A stretch of DNA of 64,000 nucleotides from Arthrobacter woluwensis (GCF_900105345.1 NZ_FNSN01000003.1:2914001-2978000), one strand, 5' to 3'. Shown: positions 52,349 to 61,422, counted from the first letter of the stretch. The notes: generated by a model not told the origin, from the sequence alone. A program made the numbers and translations.

Positions 52349-52366
52349 GGCCCCGCCGCTCAGTGA
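52349..52366. repeat. 18-bp direct repeat, right copy
   Basis: Exact copy of 51622-51639. It contains the thioesterase stop codon (TCA read on the plus strand, 52360-52362). Confidence 0.9.
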
Positions 52367-52776
52367 TCCTTGGGGTCCATCAGCATGTTCGTGATGCGGG
52401 CCGTCGCGAGCAGGCGGCCTTCGCCATCCGTGATCACCACCTGGTACGTCGCGATCCGTGAGCCGGCGTGCAGCGGAGTGGCGGTGGCGACGATGTCGCC
52501 GTCGCGGGCGCCGCGGTGGTGCGTGATGTTCAGATCCACGCCCACGCAGACCTTGCCCCGGAGGCTCGCGTGGATCATCCCGGCCCAGGATCCGGTGGCC
52601 TCGGCCAGGGCCGCACTCGCCCCGCCGTGCAGCCGGCCCAGGGACTGGGTGTTGCCCGCGACCGGCATGGTGGTCACCACACGCTCCGCCGACTGTTCGA
52701 GCACCCGGATCCCGAGCTTCTCATCCAGCTCCCCCAGATGAATCGTCCACGGCTCACGCCGTTCGTCCGCGCTCAT
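52360..52776 (-). CDS. PaaI-like hotdog-fold thioesterase (138 aa)
   Basis: The hotdog thioesterase core shows LGRLHGGASAALAEATGSWAG (central helix, residues about 46-66) and VGVDLNITHHRGARDGDIVATATPLHAGSRIATYQV. The PaaI/YbgC-type family hydrolyses aryl- or acyl-CoA. It is distinct from the paaI gene of the paa operon and is oriented towards the TetR gene at 50917. Its stop lies within the 18-bp repeat. Divergent from the TetR gene at 52887, it may be under the same PaaR-like operator. Confidence 0.85.
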   Translation of the reverse strand: MSADERREPWTIHLGELDEKLGIRVLEQSAERVVTTMPVAGNTQSLGRLHGGASAALAEATGSWAGMIHASLRGKVCVGVDLNITHHRGARDGDIVATATPLHAGSRIATYQVVITDGEGRLLATARITNMLMDPKDH

Positions 52777-52825
52777 GCCGCTCCGCCTTCCTCACGCCGG
52801 TGTCCCGGACTGCTAGATTTCAAGG

Positions 52826-52847
52826 ACTTGCCGACCGGTCGTTCACG
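52826..52847. promoter_or_regulatory. PaaR-like operator in front of a TetR gene
   Basis: The site begins ACTTGCCGACCGGTCG and matches 12 of 16 fixed positions of an ACTNACCG...CGGTNAGT palindrome that I recall for C. glutamicum PaaR. It lies just after a -10-like TAGATT (52814-52819), where a repressor would block the promoter of the gene at 52887. Confidence 0.45.
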
Positions 52848-52886
52848 CCGCACCCGCCGTGGCCCCGCACCCTTCGAGGAGACACT

Positions 52887-53486
52887 ATGACAGCCGAGGC
52901 CACCCCCCGCCGCGGACGCCCGGGATACGACCGGGCGCAGGTGCTGCGCATCGCCGTCGAACTCTTCAATGAGCAGGGCTACGACGCCACGTCCGTCGCG
53001 GATCTCGCCCAGCGTCTGGGCCTTTCCAAGTCGGCGCTCTACCACCACTTCGACTCCAAGGAGCAGCTCCTGAGCCTCGCCCTGGAGGACGCGCTCACCG
53101 GCCTCGAAGCCGATCTGGAGGACGCCGTGCGCCGGGGCGGGTCCGCCGCGGAATCCCTGAACCTGCTGATCAGGGCCGCCGTGCTGACCCTCACCCGTCA
53201 GCAGCCGCAGGTGACGCTGCTGCTGCGCCTCCGGGGGAACAGCCCCGTGGAACTCGCGGCCCTTGAACGGCGCCGCGCCTTCGACGCCCGCGTCACCGCT
53301 CTGGTCCGGGAGGCGCAGGCCGACGGGCAGCTGCGCGCCGACCTCGACGCCGGGATCGCCACCCGCCTGATCTTCGGCATGGTCAACTCGGTCGCCGAGT
53401 GGTACCGCCCGGGCGGGAGCATCGAGCCGGAACAGCTGGGCCGCGAAGTCATCGCCATCGCCCTCGACGGGCTGCGGCCGCGCTGA
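52887..53486 (+). CDS. TetR-family regulator, probable PaaR-type repressor of phenylacetate genes (199 aa)
   Basis: Helix-turn-helix YDRAQVLRIAVELFNEQGYDATSVADLAQRLGLSKSALYHHFDSKEQLLSLAL (residues about 14-65), followed by a helical ligand domain with LLLRLRGNSPVELAALERRR, typical of acyl-CoA-sensing TetR proteins. It is convergent with paaG and has a PaaR-like site in its own promoter. It may sense phenylacetyl-CoA and derepress the cluster. ATG 52887 has GAGGAG upstream. A second TetR gene flanks the other end of the cluster, so which one is the main repressor is open. Confidence 0.82.
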   Translation: MTAEATPRRGRPGYDRAQVLRIAVELFNEQGYDATSVADLAQRLGLSKSALYHHFDSKEQLLSLALEDALTGLEADLEDAVRRGGSAAESLNLLIRAAVLTLTRQQPQVTLLLRLRGNSPVELAALERRRAFDARVTALVREAQADGQLRADLDAGIATRLIFGMVNSVAEWYRPGGSIEPEQLGREVIAIALDGLRPR

Positions 53487-53527
53487 GAGCCGCCCCTGAC
53501 ACGACAGCGGCCCCTCCACGCCGCCGC

Positions 53528-54331
53528 TCATGCGCCCGTGAAGACGGGCCGTTCCCGGGCGAGGAACGCCGCCAGGGCGCCGGCATGGTCGCGCGTCGAC
53601 CCACAGCGGGCCTGGGCCACCGCTTCGGCCTCCAGCGCGGCGTCGAGATCGGCCCCGGAATTCTCCAGCAGGAGCCGTTTCGTCTCAGCGAACGCCAGCG
53701 TGGGCCCGGCCGCCAGGGCTGCGGCCAGTTCGCGGGCCCGGTCCAGGACCGCACCCGGCCCCGCCTCGGCGTCGACCGTCTCCCCCGCGATGCCCCAGGC
53801 GATCCCCTCCTCGGCGGTGAAGACCTGCGGGAACAGCATGAGCTCGCGGGTCCGCGCGTCCCCGACGGCGCGGGGCAGGGTGAAGGACAGCCCGGAGTCG
53901 AACGTCAGCCCGATCCCGCTGAACGCCGTGCCGAGCTTCACCCCGGCCGCGAACACCCGGTGGTCGGCCGCGAGGGCGAGCCCCAGGCCCGCCCCCACGC
54001 AGGTTCCGGCCACGGCCGCGATGACGGGCTTCGGCATGGCGAGGAGTGAGCGGATGATCGGCGAATAGTGCTCCCGGACCGTGGCGAACGCGGCGTCGCC
54101 TCCCCCGCGCAGAGCCTCGGCGTGCTCGGCCAGGTCCTGCCCGACCGAGAACGCCGGCCCCTCGGCCGCGAGCACCACGGCGCGCACCCCGCCGTCGTCG
54201 GCCACGTCCGCGAGCGCGTCGCGCAGGGCCGTCTTGAGCTCCACGGTGAGCGCGTTGCGCTTCTCCGGGAGGTTCAGCGTCACGACGGCGACGCCGCCCT
54301 CCCGCTCGATCCGCACGGGTCCGGTGGTCAT
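53528..54331 (-). CDS. paaG: Epoxyphenylacetyl-CoA isomerase PaaG (267 aa)
   Basis: Crotonase-fold enzyme that turns ring-1,2-epoxyphenylacetyl-CoA into the oxepin. Signatures: LNLPEKRNALTVELKTAL, FSVGQDLAEHAEAL (the PaaG-type GQDL loop, near residue 62), VIAAVAGTCVGAGLGLALAADHRV and FSGIGLTFDSGLSFTLPRAVG. It is the last gene of the paa operon; its ATG overlaps the paaI stop (ATGA). The related PaaF is also present and has the GADIA motif, which argues for PaaG here. Confidence 0.85.
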   Translation of the reverse strand: MTTGPVRIEREGGVAVVTLNLPEKRNALTVELKTALRDALADVADDGGVRAVVLAAEGPAFSVGQDLAEHAEALRGGGDAAFATVREHYSPIIRSLLAMPKPVIAAVAGTCVGAGLGLALAADHRVFAAGVKLGTAFSGIGLTFDSGLSFTLPRAVGDARTRELMLFPQVFTAEEGIAWGIAGETVDAEAGPGAVLDRARELAAALAAGPTLAFAETKRLLLENSGADLDAALEAEAVAQARCGSTRDHAGALAAFLARERPVFTGA

Positions 54332-54768
54332 GGGGTCTCCTCGAGGATCGGGCGGCCGAGCGACCGGCTGCGGCCGCGGAACAAGGCGACGACGGTGTCC
54401 CCGCGTCGCACGGTCACGTCGTAGATCCCGGAGCGTCCGCGCAGCACGACCTCCCGGCCGTCGGCCCGCAGCACGTCACCGAGGTGCGCGGCCTCCAGGA
54501 AATCGATCTCGAAACCGGCGGCCACGGTCACCACGTTGCGGGTGTTGCACGAGAACGCGAAGGTGCTGTCCGCCAGGGTCGAGATGAACCCGCCGTGACA
54601 GATGCCGTGGCCGTTGACCATGCCCGCGCGGACCGTCATGGAGAGGACCGCGCGGCCGGGCTCCACCCGTTCCAGGGTCATCCCGAGCCCCTTACTGGCC
54701 CGATCGGTGCTCCACATGGCGTCAGCGCACGCGCGCGCCAGCCGTTGGTCGTCCAGGAGCGTCACCAT
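54328..54768 (-). CDS. paaI: Phenylacetyl-CoA pathway thioesterase PaaI (146 aa)
   Basis: Hotdog thioesterase with the PaaI signature GMVNGHGICHGGFISTLADSTFAFSCNTRN (residues about 49-78). It hydrolyses stalled ring-hydroxylated CoA thioesters to release CoA. Length is normal. It overlaps paaH upstream and paaG downstream. Confidence 0.93.
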   Translation of the reverse strand: MVTLLDDQRLARACADAMWSTDRASKGLGMTLERVEPGRAVLSMTVRAGMVNGHGICHGGFISTLADSTFAFSCNTRNVVTVAAGFEIDFLEAAHLGDVLRADGREVVLRGRSGIYDVTVRRGDTVVALFRGRSRSLGRPILEETP

Positions 54769-55589
54769 GAGTAGAACCCCTGTCCGCTCTTGCGTCCGAG
54801 CTCCCCGGTGGCCACCTTGTCCCGCAGCACCTGCGGCGGGGCGAACCGCGGCCCGAGTTCCCGCTCGAGGTGCTCCGCGATGTTGAGCCGCACGTCGAGG
54901 CCCACGATGTCGGTGGTCTTCAGCGGCCCCACCGGATGGCGGTAGCCGAGGGTCATGGCGGTGTCGATGTCCTCGGCACTGGCCACGCCCTCCTCCAGCA
55001 GGCGCATCGCCTCGAGGGCGAGGGCCACACCGAGCCGGCTGCTCGCGAAGCCGGGGGCGTCCTGCACGGTGATGGCGGTCTTGCCGAGACCGGTCACCCA
55101 GCCGCGGGCCTCCTCGACCAGGGCCGGTGGAGTCTGCTCACCCACCACCACTTCCACGAGGTCGCTGACGGGCACCGGGTTGAAGAAGTGCAGGCCGATC
55201 AGCCGGGACGGGTCCTTGAGCGTCGCAGCGAGCGCGGTGATGGACAGGGAACTGGTGTTGCTGCCGATCACCGCGCCGGGCGCCGACTCCTCGATCTTTG
55301 CCAGGACCGCTTCCTTGAGGTCCACCAGCTCCGGCACTGCCTCCACCACCAGACGGCAGCCGGACAGGGCCACGGGGTCGGTGACCACGGTGACGGAACC
55401 CGTGGCCTCCGCGCCTTTCTCCGCCGACTTCGCCAGCGACGCCGCGATGCGCTCGCGCGCGGAGGAGGCGGAGGCGTCGTCGTTCTCCACGACCGTCACC
55501 GCCGCGCCGGCGAGTGCGAACGCGTGGGCGATCCCGCCGCCCATCCGGCCACCGCCGTAGACGCCCACTGTCTCAGGAACCGTGCTCAT
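54762..55589 (-). CDS. paaH: 3-hydroxyadipyl-CoA dehydrogenase PaaH (275 aa)
   Basis: NAD-dependent 3-hydroxyacyl-CoA dehydrogenase. Rossmann motif GVYGGGRMGGGIAHAFALAG (residue about 8), catalytic HFFNPVPVSDLVEVV (His near 138) and Glu partner, and the C-terminal domain TLGYRHPVGPLKTTDIVGLDVRL. At 275 residues it is the short single-domain form. ATG 55589 overlaps the paaF stop. Confidence 0.9.
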   Translation of the reverse strand: MSTVPETVGVYGGGRMGGGIAHAFALAGAAVTVVENDDASASSARERIAASLAKSAEKGAEATGSVTVVTDPVALSGCRLVVEAVPELVDLKEAVLAKIEESAPGAVIGSNTSSLSITALAATLKDPSRLIGLHFFNPVPVSDLVEVVVGEQTPPALVEEARGWVTGLGKTAITVQDAPGFASSRLGVALALEAMRLLEEGVASAEDIDTAMTLGYRHPVGPLKTTDIVGLDVRLNIAEHLERELGPRFAPPQVLRDKVATGELGRKSGQGFYSW

Positions 55590-56344
55590 TCCTTCTCCTT
55601 GCGTCGGTTCAGGAACGCGGTCATCCGGTCCTGTTTCTCCTGGGTCTCGAAGAGGACCGCCTGCGCCACATTGTCGATCAGGGGGTGGGCCTCGCGGGGC
55701 GCGTGGAACGCGGCCTTGCTCAGCCGGACCGCCAGCGGCGCCTGCCGGGCGATCCGGTCGGCCAGGCGATGTCCCGCGGCCTCCAGGTCCTCCGGCGCGG
55801 CCAGTTCGTTGAGCAGCCGGACCTCTTGCGCCTCCTCGCCCGTCAGGATGCGCCCGGCCAGGAGCACCTCCTTGGCCAACGGCTCGCCGACGAGCTCCCG
55901 CAGCCGCCACGCGCCGCCCGCGGCCGCCAGGATGCCGAGACCGGGCTCCGGGTTGCCGATCTTCACGGTGGGCGTGCCGATCCGGAAATCGCAGGCGTAG
56001 GCCAGTTCGGCGCCGCCGCCCAGCGCGTATCCGTCGAGCAGGGCGATGGTGGGCATCGGCAGGCGGTGGATGCGGTCGAAGATCCCGGAGTTGATACCGG
56101 CCAGGGCATCCGTGAGCCGCCGCTCCCGCAGCTGGGCGATGTCCGCCCCGGCCGCGAAGGTGCCCCCCGAGCCGACGAGCAGCGCGACGCGCGGCTCCCG
56201 TTCCAGCAGGGCGCACGCCTCGTGCAGGGCGTCCACCATCGACTGGTCGATCGCGTTGCGGACCTCGGGCCGGTTGAGACGGATCAGGACGCGGTCCTCC
56301 TGCTCCTCGATCAGCAGCGGACCGTCCGTCCGCGGCGCGCTCAT
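55586..56344 (-). CDS. paaF: 2,3-dehydroadipyl-CoA hydratase PaaF (252 aa)
   Basis: Crotonase-fold enoyl-CoA hydratase. Signatures: RLNRPEVRNAIDQSMVDAL, FAAGADIAQLRER (CoA-binding GADI), LDGYALGGGAELAYACDFRIG and the catalytic-loop region NPEPGLGILAAAGGAWRL, whose glutamate sits in the expected place. It hydrates dehydroadipyl-CoA in the lower phenylacetate pathway. Start ATG 56344 overlaps the thiolase stop (ATGA). Confidence 0.87.
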   Translation of the reverse strand: MSAPRTDGPLLIEEQEDRVLIRLNRPEVRNAIDQSMVDALHEACALLEREPRVALLVGSGGTFAAGADIAQLRERRLTDALAGINSGIFDRIHRLPMPTIALLDGYALGGGAELAYACDFRIGTPTVKIGNPEPGLGILAAAGGAWRLRELVGEPLAKEVLLAGRILTGEEAQEVRLLNELAAPEDLEAAGHRLADRIARQAPLAVRLSKAAFHAPREAHPLIDNVAQAVLFETQEKQDRMTAFLNRRKEKE

Positions 56345-57507
56345 GCCCGCTCCAGCAGCAGTGCGGAACCCTGCCCGACGCCGACGCACATGGCCGCGAG
56401 GCCGCGGCGGCCGCCGTCGTGCTCCAGACGACTGAGCAGCGTCAACGCGATCCGCGCGCCGGAACAGCCCAGCGGATGCCCGAGGGCGATGGCGCCGCCC
56501 CAGGCGTTGACCGTCGCCTCGTCCAGGCCCAGCTCCCGGATGCAGGCGAGCGACTGCGAGGCGAACGCCTCGTTCAGCTCGACCGCGTCCAGGTCGTCCA
56601 CGGTCCACCCGGCACGGTCGAGGATCTTCCGGCTCGCGGGGACCGGCCCGATGCCCATGATGTCGGGGGCGACCCCGGCGTTGGCGCCGCCCACCACGCG
56701 GGCGCGCGGCGTCAGACCCTGCGCGAGCGCGAACCGTTCGCTGACGAGCACGACCGCGGCCGCGCCGTCGTTCAGAGAGCTCGAGTTCCCGGCCGTGATC
56801 ACGCCGCCCGGGCCGTGCAGGGGCCGCAGGGCGGCGAGTTTCTCCGCGGTCGTGTCGGCGCGCGGGCCCTCGTCCTGCGCGAAGTCCCCCACCGGCACGA
56901 TCTCCGGCGTGAAGAGACCTTCCCGCTGGGCGGCGAGCGCCCGTTCGTGGGAGCGGAGCGCGAACGCGTCCAGTTCCTCACGGCCCAGCGCCCAGCGTTC
57001 GGCGACCCGTTCCGCCGTCTGCGGCATGGAGAGGGTGGTGTCCGCGTCGAGGCGCGGGTTGGTGAAGCGCCAGCCGATCGAGGTGTCCCAGCTCTCCCCC
57101 GGCTTCGCCCACGCCCGGGACGGCTTCCCCGTGACCCACGGCGCGCGCGTCATGGACTCCACCCCGCCGGCCACGACGACGTCGGCGTCCCCCGCGGCGA
57201 TCATCTGCCGCGCCGTGGTGATCGCCGTCATCCCGGAGGCGCACAGCCTGTTGACCGTGAAGCCGGGGATGCTGTCCGGAAGTCCCGCCAGCAGGACGGC
57301 CATGCGGGCCACGTTCCGGTTGTCCTCGCCGGCCTGGTTCGCGGCGCCCAGGATGACCTCGTCGATGGCCTCCGGATCCACCCCGCTGCGCTCGACGGCG
57401 GCGCGCACCGTCAGGGCAGCCAGATCGTCCGGACGCTCACCGGCGAGCGATCCGCCGTACCGGCCGATCGGGGTGCGGACCCCGTCGAGAAGGAAGACCT
57501 CGTTCAT
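56341..57507 (-). CDS. paaJ: Beta-ketoadipyl-CoA/3-oxo-5,6-dehydrosuberyl-CoA thiolase PaaJ (388 aa)
   Basis: Thiolase that yields acetyl-CoA in phenylacetate breakdown. The nucleophile cysteine is in TVNRLCASGM (near residue 89), with the activating His and Cys in GGAIALGHPLGCSGAR and CVGVGQGSALLLE. VESMTRAPWV and NEAFASQS are also typical of PaaJ/PcaF. It opens the second block of the operon, 64 bases after paaE; the gap holds a GC-rich hairpin but no gene. Confidence 0.92.
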   Translation of the reverse strand: MNEVFLLDGVRTPIGRYGGSLAGERPDDLAALTVRAAVERSGVDPEAIDEVILGAANQAGEDNRNVARMAVLLAGLPDSIPGFTVNRLCASGMTAITTARQMIAAGDADVVVAGGVESMTRAPWVTGKPSRAWAKPGESWDTSIGWRFTNPRLDADTTLSMPQTAERVAERWALGREELDAFALRSHERALAAQREGLFTPEIVPVGDFAQDEGPRADTTAEKLAALRPLHGPGGVITAGNSSSLNDGAAAVVLVSERFALAQGLTPRARVVGGANAGVAPDIMGIGPVPASRKILDRAGWTVDDLDAVELNEAFASQSLACIRELGLDEATVNAWGGAIALGHPLGCSGARIALTLLSRLEHDGGRRGLAAMCVGVGQGSALLLERA

Positions 57508-57571
57508 CGTGCTCCTGTCGTGTTCCGGGTGGTTTCTGGGGCGGCGTGTGCCGGGCCGGCTGTGGGCCGGT

Positions 57572-58657
57572 TCAGGCGTCGAAGTCCACGGTGAGCTCCT
57601 CGCTCACCGGGTAGCTCTGGCAGGTGAGGACGAAGCCCGCCGCGATCTCGGCGGGTTCCAGCGCGTAGTTGCGGACCATGTCCACCTCGCCCCCGCAGAG
57701 CTTGGCGCGGCAGGTCCCGCAGACTCCGCCCTTGCACGCGAACGGCAGATCCGTCCGGACCAGCTGCGCCGAGTCCAGCACGGACATGTCGCGCTGCATC
57801 GCGGTCGTGGTGGTGCGGCCGTCGAGGACCACGGTCACCTCGCTCGTGACACCCTCGGCGACCCGGTCGGCGTGCCGGAGCTGGGGCGGCGGCTCGTCCA
57901 CATAGAACAGTTCGAAGTGGATCCGCTCGCGGGGAACGCCGAGTTCTTCGAGCACCTCGCGGGCCTCGGTGAGCATCGCGAACGGCCCGCACAGCCACAC
58001 GTGGTCCAAGTCCTGGACGGGCACCAGCACGCCGAGAAGCCGGCGGAGGCGTTCGGCGTCGAGCCGTCCGGAGAACAGCTCCACGTCCCGCGGCTCGCGG
58101 GACAGGATGTGGATGAGATCCAGCTGCCGCGGATGGGCGTCCTTGAGGTCGGAGAGCTCCTCGGCGAACATCACGGAATTCGTGGTCCGGTTGCCGTAGA
58201 GCAGGGTGACCTCCGAATCCGGGTGGGTCAGGATCGTGGCCGCGATGGAGAGCATCGGGGTGATCCCGGACCCGGCCGCGATGCAGAGGTGCCGTCCGGC
58301 CTGCAGCGGATCGGCCCGGAAACTCCCGCTCGGAGGCTGCACCTCGACCGTGTCGCCCGGGCGGACCTGGCGCACGAGCCAGGAGGAGAACAGCCCGTCC
58401 GGGATCTCCCGCACTCCGATCCGGGGCGCGGCGCCGGCCGGCGAGCAGATCGAGTAGGTCCTCCGGTGCTCCACGCCGTCGATCACCCGGCGGAGCGTCA
58501 GCGACTGACCGGCGTCGAAGGCGAACAGCTCCCGCAGCTCCTCCGGCACGGCGAACGTGACGGCGGCGGAATCGTCGGTGAGCGTCTCGACCGAGGAGAC
58601 CGTGAGCGGGTGGAAGGCCGTGCGGCTTCCCGTGTCCGGGTCGGCGATGAGCGTCAT
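57572..58657 (-). CDS. paaE: Phenylacetyl-CoA epoxidase reductase PaaE (361 aa)
   Basis: Electron-transfer subunit: NAD(P)H to FAD to [2Fe-2S] to PaaA. N-terminal ferredoxin-reductase module has RRTYSICS (FAD), the NAD-binding CIAAGSGITPMLSI and VWLCGPFAMLTEAREVL; the C-terminal plant-type ferredoxin has FACKGGVCGTCRAKLCGG and VLTCQSYP, giving the four cluster cysteines. Length is normal. It ends the paaABCDE block. Confidence 0.95.
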   Translation of the reverse strand: MTLIADPDTGSRTAFHPLTVSSVETLTDDSAAVTFAVPEELRELFAFDAGQSLTLRRVIDGVEHRRTYSICSPAGAAPRIGVREIPDGLFSSWLVRQVRPGDTVEVQPPSGSFRADPLQAGRHLCIAAGSGITPMLSIAATILTHPDSEVTLLYGNRTTNSVMFAEELSDLKDAHPRQLDLIHILSREPRDVELFSGRLDAERLRRLLGVLVPVQDLDHVWLCGPFAMLTEAREVLEELGVPRERIHFELFYVDEPPPQLRHADRVAEGVTSEVTVVLDGRTTTTAMQRDMSVLDSAQLVRTDLPFACKGGVCGTCRAKLCGGEVDMVRNYALEPAEIAAGFVLTCQSYPVSEELTVDFDA

Positions 58658-58658
58658 G

Positions 58659-59168
58659 TCAGATCTCCTTCACGTGGTCGAAGGGCTCCAGGCAGGCCCG
58701 GCAGCGGTACATGGCCTTGCAGGCCGTGGAGCCGAATTCGGAGCTGAGCTCGACGTCGGCGCTCCCGCACTGCGGGCAGTGCACCGCGCGGCGGGTGGGC
58801 AGGAGGCTGATGGTCACGGGTCCGCTGCGGCGCGGAGCGGTCCCCGGGGGTGAGATCCCGGCTGCGGCGAGCGCCGCACGGCCCTCGGGGGTGATCCAGT
58901 CCGTGGTCCACGCCGGTTCGAGGGCCACCCGAACCCGGGCGTCCGGCAAGCCGGCCTCCTGGAACTCGCGCAGCAGATCGTCCCGCATGGCGGCCATGGC
59001 CGGGCACCCCGAGTAGGTGGGGGTGATCGCGGCGACCACGGCGCCGTCGTCGTCCACCGCGATGTCCCGCAGCACGCCCAGGTCGATCAGCGTGAGCATG
59101 GGCAGCTCGGGGTCCACCACGCGGGCGGCCGCGGCCCAGGCCCGTTCGAGAGTGTCCACGGCGATCAC
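58659..59168 (-). CDS. paaD: Phenylacetate pathway protein PaaD (169 aa)
   Basis: DUF59/MIP18-family protein needed for epoxidase maturation, probably in Fe-S or di-iron assembly. The N-terminal part has VVDPELPMLTLIDLGVLRDI and ITPTYSGCPAM; the C-terminus forms a zinc-ribbon-like module HCPQCGSADVE, TACKAMYRCRACLEPFDH. GTG 59168 overlaps the paaC stop (GTGA), fixing the start. Confidence 0.92.
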   Translation of the reverse strand: MIAVDTLERAWAAAARVVDPELPMLTLIDLGVLRDIAVDDDGAVVAAITPTYSGCPAMAAMRDDLLREFQEAGLPDARVRVALEPAWTTDWITPEGRAALAAAGISPPGTAPRRSGPVTISLLPTRRAVHCPQCGSADVELSSEFGSTACKAMYRCRACLEPFDHVKEI

Positions 59169-60100
59169 CAGCGTCCCTCCGGGTGGGCGCGGGCCACCAC
59201 CTGCATCTCGGCGAGCAGCCTGCTGAGCGCCTCGGTGTGCATCCCGTCCCGGCCGAGGCGGCCCTGGACTCCGGCCAGCGTTCCGCCCTGCGGGACCGGC
59301 ACCCGGGCCGCGTCGAAGACGTGCTCCAGGACCCCCCTCACCTCGGCCTCGACCTCGGAGGGATCGACGCCCGCGCCCGCCGCCGCGAGCGACCGCTCGA
59401 CGGCGTGCGGGGTGAACAGTTCGCCGGTGAAGGGCCAGAGACCCTGGAGCGCGGCGAGCAGCCGGCTCCGGGACTCGTCCGTGCCCTGCGCCAGGACCAG
59501 GAACCACCGGCCCACGTAGTCCCGGTGGTAGCTGAGTTCCTTGACGCCCTTGGCGGCGACCGCGGCCAGCACGGCGTCGCGGCTCCGGCTCAGGCGCTCG
59601 AACAGCGCCAGACGCCAGGTGGCGAAGAGCAGCACGCGGACGATGATCTCCGCGAAGTCGCCCGTGGGCAGCTCTGCGAGCCGGACGTTGCGGAAGTGCT
59701 GATCGTCGCGGAAGAACGCCAGCCGGTCCTCGTCCGGCACCGGGGAACCTTCGGGCAGCGCCGGGACCATGGCCGGGTCCGCGGCGGCGGCCCGGGCCAG
59801 GAGCAGCCGGGACTGGCCGAGGAGGTCGAGCGCGATGTTGGCCAGGGCGATGTCCTCCTCCAGATCCGGGGCGTTGCTGCACCACTCGGAGAGCCGCTGG
59901 GAGAAGACGAGGGCGTCGTCGCCGAGCATCAGGCAGTACGCCGCGAGTTCCGCGGGGTCCACGCCGTCCGGCACGGTGGTGTCGACGCCTGCGAGCGGGT
60001 CCTCGAAGTCGGTCCCGAACGCCCAGTGGGCATCGTTGACCAGGAGACCGGCGTAGGCGTTGTCATGCTCGCCTTCGGGCTGGATGTGCACGTCGCTCAT
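59165..60100 (-). CDS. paaC: Phenylacetyl-CoA epoxidase structural subunit PaaC (311 aa)
   Basis: Ferritin-like helical bundle that pairs with PaaA as a non-catalytic structural partner. Family features: LMLGDDALVFSQRLSEWCSNAPDLEEDIALANIALDLLGQSR, FRNVRLAELPTGDFAEIIVRVLLF and KGVKELSYHRDYVGRWFLVLAQGT. Iron ligands are incomplete as expected. It begins 17 bases after paaB. Confidence 0.94.
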   Translation of the reverse strand: MSDVHIQPEGEHDNAYAGLLVNDAHWAFGTDFEDPLAGVDTTVPDGVDPAELAAYCLMLGDDALVFSQRLSEWCSNAPDLEEDIALANIALDLLGQSRLLLARAAAADPAMVPALPEGSPVPDEDRLAFFRDDQHFRNVRLAELPTGDFAEIIVRVLLFATWRLALFERLSRSRDAVLAAVAAKGVKELSYHRDYVGRWFLVLAQGTDESRSRLLAALQGLWPFTGELFTPHAVERSLAAAGAGVDPSEVEAEVRGVLEHVFDAARVPVPQGGTLAGVQGRLGRDGMHTEALSRLLAEMQVVARAHPEGRW

Positions 60101-60117
60101 GAGCTGTCCTCCTCCCC

Positions 60118-60414
60118 TCACATGTGGGGGACGTTGTCCGGGATGTCGTAGAAGGTGGGATGCCGGTAGGCCTTGTCGCCGCTCGGGGCGAACAGCGGGT
60201 CCTTCTCCTCCGGGCTGGAGGCGATGATGTCCGCGGAGGGCACCACCCAGATGCTCACGCCTTCGTTGCGGCGGGTGTAGACGTCCCGCGCGTGGCGCAG
60301 GGCCATCTGACCGTCCGGAGCGTGCACGGAGCCGACGTGGACGTGGTTCAGGCCGCGCTTGCCGCGGATGAACACCTCGTAGAGCGGCCATTCGGCGCGG
60401 ATCTGCTCGGTCAT
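60118..60414 (-). CDS. paaB: Phenylacetyl-CoA epoxidase subunit PaaB (98 aa)
   Basis: Small bridging subunit of the epoxidase. [26 protein letters not shown] (residues about 9-34) and [22 protein letters not shown] are the family pattern. ATG 60414 overlaps the paaA stop. Confidence 0.95.
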   Translation of the reverse strand: MTEQIRAEWPLYEVFIRGKRGLNHVHVGSVHAPDGQMALRHARDVYTRRNEGVSIWVVPSADIIASSPEEKDPLFAPSGDKAYRHPTFYDIPDNVPHM

Positions 60415-61394
60415 CGCTGTGCCTCCTCGGCCAGGGTCTCCGTGGTCTCCTCGGTGCCGCCGGCCTCCTTGGCGGCGAACGCCAGGGCGGCTTCCCGCAC
60501 CCAGGCGCCGTCGTCCCAGGCCCGCTTGCGGTGGGCCAGGCGCTGGGCGTTGCAGGGCCCGTCGCCCTTGACCACGGACCAGAACTCGTCCCAGTCGGGC
60601 TGGCCGAAGTCATAGTGCCCGCGTTCCTCGTTCCAGCGCAGTTCTTGGTCCGGGAACGTCACGCCGAGCGCCTCGGCCTGCGGAACGGACATGTCCACGA
60701 ACTTCTGGCGGAGCTCGTCGTTGGTGTGGGTCTTGATGCCCCAGGCCATGGACTGCGCCGTGTTGGGCGACGCGTCGTCCGGCGGCCCGAACATCATGAG
60801 CGCCGGCCACCAGAAGCGGTTCACGGACTCCTGGACCATGGCGCGCTGTTCCTCGGTGCCGCGCATCATGGTCATGAGGAGCTCGTAGCCCTGCCGCTGG
60901 TGGAAGGACTCCTCCTTGCAGATGCGGATCATGGCGCGGCCGTACGGCCCGAAGGACGTGCGGCAAAGCGGCACCTGATTGCAGATGGCGGCCCCGTCCA
61001 CGAGCCAGCCGATCGTCCCCACATCGGTGTAGGAGAGCGTCGGGTAGTTGAAGATCGACGAGTACTTCTGCTTGCCGGAGATCAGCAGCTCGGTCAGCTC
61101 GTCGCGGGAGATGCCCAGGGTCTCGGCGGCGGAGTACAGGTACAGTCCGTGACCCGCCTCGTCCTGGACCTTGGCCAGCAGGATGGCCTTGCGGCGCAGG
61201 GACGGCGCCCGGCCGATCCAGTTCCCCTCCGGCTGCATGCCGATGATCTCCGAGTGGGCGTGCTGGGCGACCTGACGGATCAGGGTCTTCCGGTACGCGT
61301 CGGGCATCCAGTCCCGGGGTTCGATCCGGTCCTTGTGGCCCACGATGGCTTCGAATTCCGCCTCAAGCTGCGGCTCGGCGACTGCGGATGACAT
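60411..61394 (-). CDS. paaA: Phenylacetyl-CoA epoxidase catalytic subunit PaaA (327 aa)
   Basis: Di-iron monooxygenase subunit that epoxidises the ring of phenylacetyl-CoA. Carboxylate/His ligand motifs are visible in [16 protein letters not shown] (near residue 73) and [16 protein letters not shown] (near 162), with [18 protein letters not shown] upstream. Length is normal; the last 25 residues are an acidic low-complexity tail. AGGAGG precedes the ATG. First gene of the catabolic operon, divergent from paaZ, with a PaaR-like site in between. Confidence 0.97.
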   Translation of the reverse strand: MSSAVAEPQLEAEFEAIVGHKDRIEPRDWMPDAYRKTLIRQVAQHAHSEIIGMQPEGNWIGRAPSLRRKAILLAKVQDEAGHGLYLYSAAETLGISRDELTELLISGKQKYSSIFNYPTLSYTDVGTIGWLVDGAAICNQVPLCRTSFGPYGRAMIRICKEESFHQRQGYELLMTMMRGTEEQRAMVQESVNRFWWPALMMFGPPDDASPNTAQSMAWGIKTHTNDELRQKFVDMSVPQAEALGVTFPDQELRWNEERGHYDFGQPDWDEFWSVVKGDGPCNAQRLAHRKRAWDDGAWVREAALAFAAKEAGGTEETTETLAEEAQR

Positions 61395-61422
61395 GGCACC
61401 TCCTGGAGGGTTCGCTCTATTT

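Larger units (their letters stand above)
51622..52366. mobile_element. Repeat-flanked AT-richer insert (insert 2)
   Basis: 709 bp of lower GC (55% in the line beginning at 51721) lie between the two 18-bp direct repeats, separating the convergent ends of the TetR and thioesterase genes. Removing one repeat plus the insert restores a compact junction where the two stop codons nearly touch. It carries one intact small gene and one broken gene, both minus strand, and no recombinase or inverted ends. Confidence 0.65.
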
